Positions 61,234 through 64,000 of a stretch of DNA of 64,000 bases are shown piece after piece (within the stretch, counting starts at the first letter, position 1; each line of letters begins with the position of its first letter). This DNA comes from Gordionus sp. m RMFG-2023. Taxonomy: Eukaryota > Nematomorpha > Gordioida > Chordodea > Parachordodidae. Below the pieces are notes generated by a model. It made no database searches, was not told the origin of the DNA, and worked only from the letters and a program-made list of their open reading frames with translations. The stretch lies in assembly GCF_954871325.1 (NCBI RefSeq), contig NC_088778.1:32624730-32688729 (forward strand), in the 5' to 3' direction. A program made the position numbers and the translations under genes.

Positions 61234-63550
61234 GAGTGAAGTTTTAATATTTCAAAAAAAGAAAAAATCTTTATTTATAATTATATTATTTTTGATATTT
61301 ATAAATGAAAACAAAATATTTAATTGGATCTAAAATTTTATATCTTTTTTTCAAAAATCTTTTAAGGGTAGAATCTAATTAACAAATTTTATAACATATG
61401 ATAATTTAGCATTTCATAGTAGAATTATTGAATATAAAATTACAATTACTTTTTTGTCCCACAGTCCATGAATCTTAATTTATATTTGAATTATTATGTT
61501 AAAGAACTGGAGTCAATTTTTTACTGCTATCAATATAAAACTCATTGACGGGCTTGAATAATTTAAAGGGAAAATTATTTGTTTTGAAATTAAAATTTAT
61601 ATCTACAAATATATTTTTGCTATTATAAAACAGGGTAGGAAAATTTAAGATAAGATATTCTATCCTATATTATTTACTTTTAAATGATTCCTATAATTGG
61701 CAGTTTTCAATTTTCAGTGACGATATCATCCTGAAAAAAAAATTCTTGGCTAATCTTCCTAATCTTTTTTTTTAAGTACCTTTATTTAATAGTCTAGCTT
61801 TTAGTCATGAGATGCATCATTATATTCATCAACGCTAAATGTATCACATATAATCAAGGATGATTAAATAAAGTTAGTCGAAGATGATGTGTTAAGAGAT
61901 TGGTTGTTAGAGATAGGTCTAAGGGTGAACAAGATACCTTCTACAACTTTCATAAGACAATCAAGATTTAAACTTCCACCTCCCCCCACTCTTCACACGT
62001 ACAAAAAATTAATAAATGGAGAACTGGGTTATATAACAGATGTTTTATTTTTATGTTATATCATTGGATAGCCTCATCATTAGACTAAATTTTTTTAGCA
62101 GACTTTAGTAAAAGTTTCCCATTTTTATTAGTTTTGCCAGCGACCTTGGGTATGGTGACAAGTTTCGAATTTCAACGATAAATATGCAGATAATTCATTT
62201 TAATTGTTTTAATTGTTATTGTCGCGATTTGACAATTTTTTTGGAGATTTAAATTATGTGATTATAAATATTTTTGTTTTGACTCATATATTGGATAAAT
62301 AATTCTATTTTTTGGATATATTCAGGGATGAAATTATGAATATAGTTTTTGTAATTATAATAAGGCCTGGTAATGTTTTCGTATTAAATATGAAATTGGA
62401 AAAAAGTTATTTCTTTTTTTTGATATTGTTGTCATGTTTTTATTATAATAGATTAGATATGATATATAATATTCTTCTCTAATCTTTCCTTACTCATTAT
62501 CTCTTTTTTTAAATACTGAGTGTTAATATTTTTATTTTAAATATATTATTTAATATAAAATTACTTCTTCTCAATTGGCTAACTTTGTTGAACTAATAAT
62601 AGTTATAAATAGTAAATTATTAAAATTTTGGAAAAAAATAATTAGTCTTTCTTCACAATAAAGATATACTTATAAAAAATAGATAATTCCTGTAACAAAA
62701 AGGTATTTGTCAATTCAGTAAAATTAGTGCCGTTATATCAAATCTTCTGACTTTTTTACTGAAGAATTTGACATTTTATTCGAGTTAGAGTTAGATAAAT
62801 CGTTCTATCAATGTTTCCAAGTAGACTAGAAACTCAGATTGTTTCATTAGACAAGACATTGGAGGTGATAATATCCTGTATATCTCATAAAATAAAGAGT
62901 AAGCTTTAACCTCAAAATAAAAAAAAATATCCAAATAAAAAAGCTGACGAAAAAAGCTAATAAATTGTTTCTGATTAATTATTTTTTTGAACTATTTAAT
63001 GAACATATGATAGTTGGGCATATAAATACGTCTTATAAGCAAATTTGAAACAATTACCCTAAAGATAAAAGAGCTAAGAGGCTTGCACTTTTTACTTTAT
63101 CTGCAGCATATCCTCGAGTTTCCTCTACTCACTCCTACCAAATCAAAATTAGCAAAAATAGGAAATAGATATTAGAACAAAAAACAACTAAGTCTACCTA
63201 TATAGTTAAGCATAGAATAAAATGCTTTTGGGAAAAAATATCTCAGAGACCTATAAGCAGCATCTAATTAACCGGAGGGGGGGGGGGATAGCATAAAAAT
63301 GCCTCCAATATATTCTGGGAAAGTGGTTAGTATTGATTTTTTTGGGAGTAATTAAATTTTTTTTTGGTGAATCAGCCATCACCAAGTACAATTTAAACCT
63401 AAAATAATCACTCAACAGTGGGCCTAGGTAAGGTAATGGGGTATTTAATTTTATAAATATATTTTTTAAACACGAAACATTTATCAAAAATACTCATTCG
63501 CAGATTTAGTGAATTCAAAAAAAGAATTTGATTGCCCCCCCCCCTTTATA
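61234..63550. other. 3' flank and AT-rich spacer
   Basis: 61234-61760 is homologous (inverted) to the region downstream of the intact GT31 gene. 61889-62071 holds a 60-codon frame with a Pro-rich tract that I do not recognise. 62940-63180 has protein-like text in one frame (AKRLALFTLSAAYPRVSS) without family resemblance. A G-run lies at about 63275. Confidence 0.4.
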
Positions 63551-63722
63551 AACGACAATTAGCCTAGACCAACGATTTAGTTATTAAAAGTTTACATATA
63601 TTGAGGTCAGCTGTAGTCAATGTCATTGACTATCAGACGCCATTTTTTTAAAGTGCCTTTAAATTGGGGACTTAAATGCATTATAACGAATGAATAGTCA
63701 CTCTAGGTTAGTATTAATTTAT
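63551..63722. mobile_element. Degenerate copy of the 29590-29928 MITE
   Basis: GCCTAGACCAACGATTTAGT at the left and ATGAATAGTCACTCTAGGTTAG at the right are diverged versions of that element's arms; the centre shares CAGCTG and CGCCATTTT words. Shortened to about 170 bp. Confidence 0.6.
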
Positions 63723-64000
63723 TCCATCTTAGCACTCAAATTTCTCTGATTCGAGTCTTATCATAAAAAAAAAATTTTTTTTTTTAAAAAAAACTAGAAT
63801 TTCAATTATTATTAGAGTTGTCAAAAACCTCGATTTACGCGCCTTTAAAAAAAACAGCGAAATCAAGATTTTAGCTATAAAAAGAATGGCATCTAAGCCT
63901 CTAGAAGAGGCATATAAATTGAAAAAAGATTTAGCCCTCTTTACCAAATCTCGTGACTTATGTAATTTATTTATGGGGAAAAAAATGATTTGGGCTTATT
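63723..64000. other. AT-rich window end
   Basis: No gene, repeat or motif recognised. The 72-codon minus frame at 63729-63947 is Lys/Phe-rich low-complexity text. Confidence 0.35.

Overview
The window is very AT-rich (roughly three quarters A+T by eye) and eukaryotic. It comes from an invertebrate animal genome: it carries two GT11 fucosyltransferase genes, two GT31 galactosyltransferase-type copies and a secreted serpin relic with a spliceosomal intron, scattered among many generations of hAT, PIF/Harbinger, LINE, SINE and LTR-element debris. The phylum cannot be settled from the sequence alone. Genes are sparse, and most of the DNA is transposon relics, minisatellites or featureless AT-rich spacer.

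Layout. 1-5.3 kb: spacer with two copies of a dispersed repeat, one split by a hAT-type MITE with 8-bp target duplications. 5.3-6.2 kb: one intact 289-codon gene of unknown function, markedly GC-richer than its surroundings. 6.8-7.2 kb: a possible small two-exon gene. 10.7-11.8 kb: an LTR-element fossil. 12.4-14.6 kb: a serpin pseudogene with a recognisable intron and reactive-centre hinge. 15.3-22.1 kb: a nest of three hAT relics, one carrying a 237-bp polypurine microsatellite inside its transposase, plus a tRNA-derived SINE. 23.5-25.6 kb: GT11 gene 1 with a five-fold 126-bp minisatellite just beyond its 3' end. 25.9-29.2 kb: a gag-protease fossil lying between long inverted repeats. 29.4-36.4 kb: MITEs and a PIF/Harbinger element interrupted by a hAT element with perfect ends. 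39.6-41.3 kb: GT11 gene 2, a diverged paralogue with matching flanks. 42.9-48.2 kb: a 145-bp tandem repeat, a Ty3/gypsy-type fossil interrupted by a 1.2-kb hAT-like element, and a ~62-bp tandem repeat split by a MITE. 49.1-50.3 kb: an intact GT31 gene. 50.6-59.7 kb: MITEs, a LINE relic, a small LTR element with 5-bp target duplications flanked by Harbinger fragments, and duplicated MCM-like fragments. 60.1-61.2 kb: an inverted, frameshifted second copy of the GT31 gene. 61.3-64 kb: spacer.

How the genes work together. The three intact recognisable host genes in the second half are type II Golgi glycosyltransferases (two GT11, one GT31). Their products could act in the same secretory glycan pathway, since alpha-1,2-fucose is usually added to a terminal galactose, the sugar that many GT31 enzymes transfer. 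This is inference from the families. Both gene families have been copied locally inside transposon-rich DNA: GT11 in direct orientation about 15 kb apart, GT31 in inverted orientation about 10 kb apart. The segmental duplications and the repeat load probably share a history. No clearly undescribed system is visible. The most unusual structures are the gag-protease block between inverted repeats, the private minisatellite at one GT11 copy, and the layered element insertions with readable target duplications.
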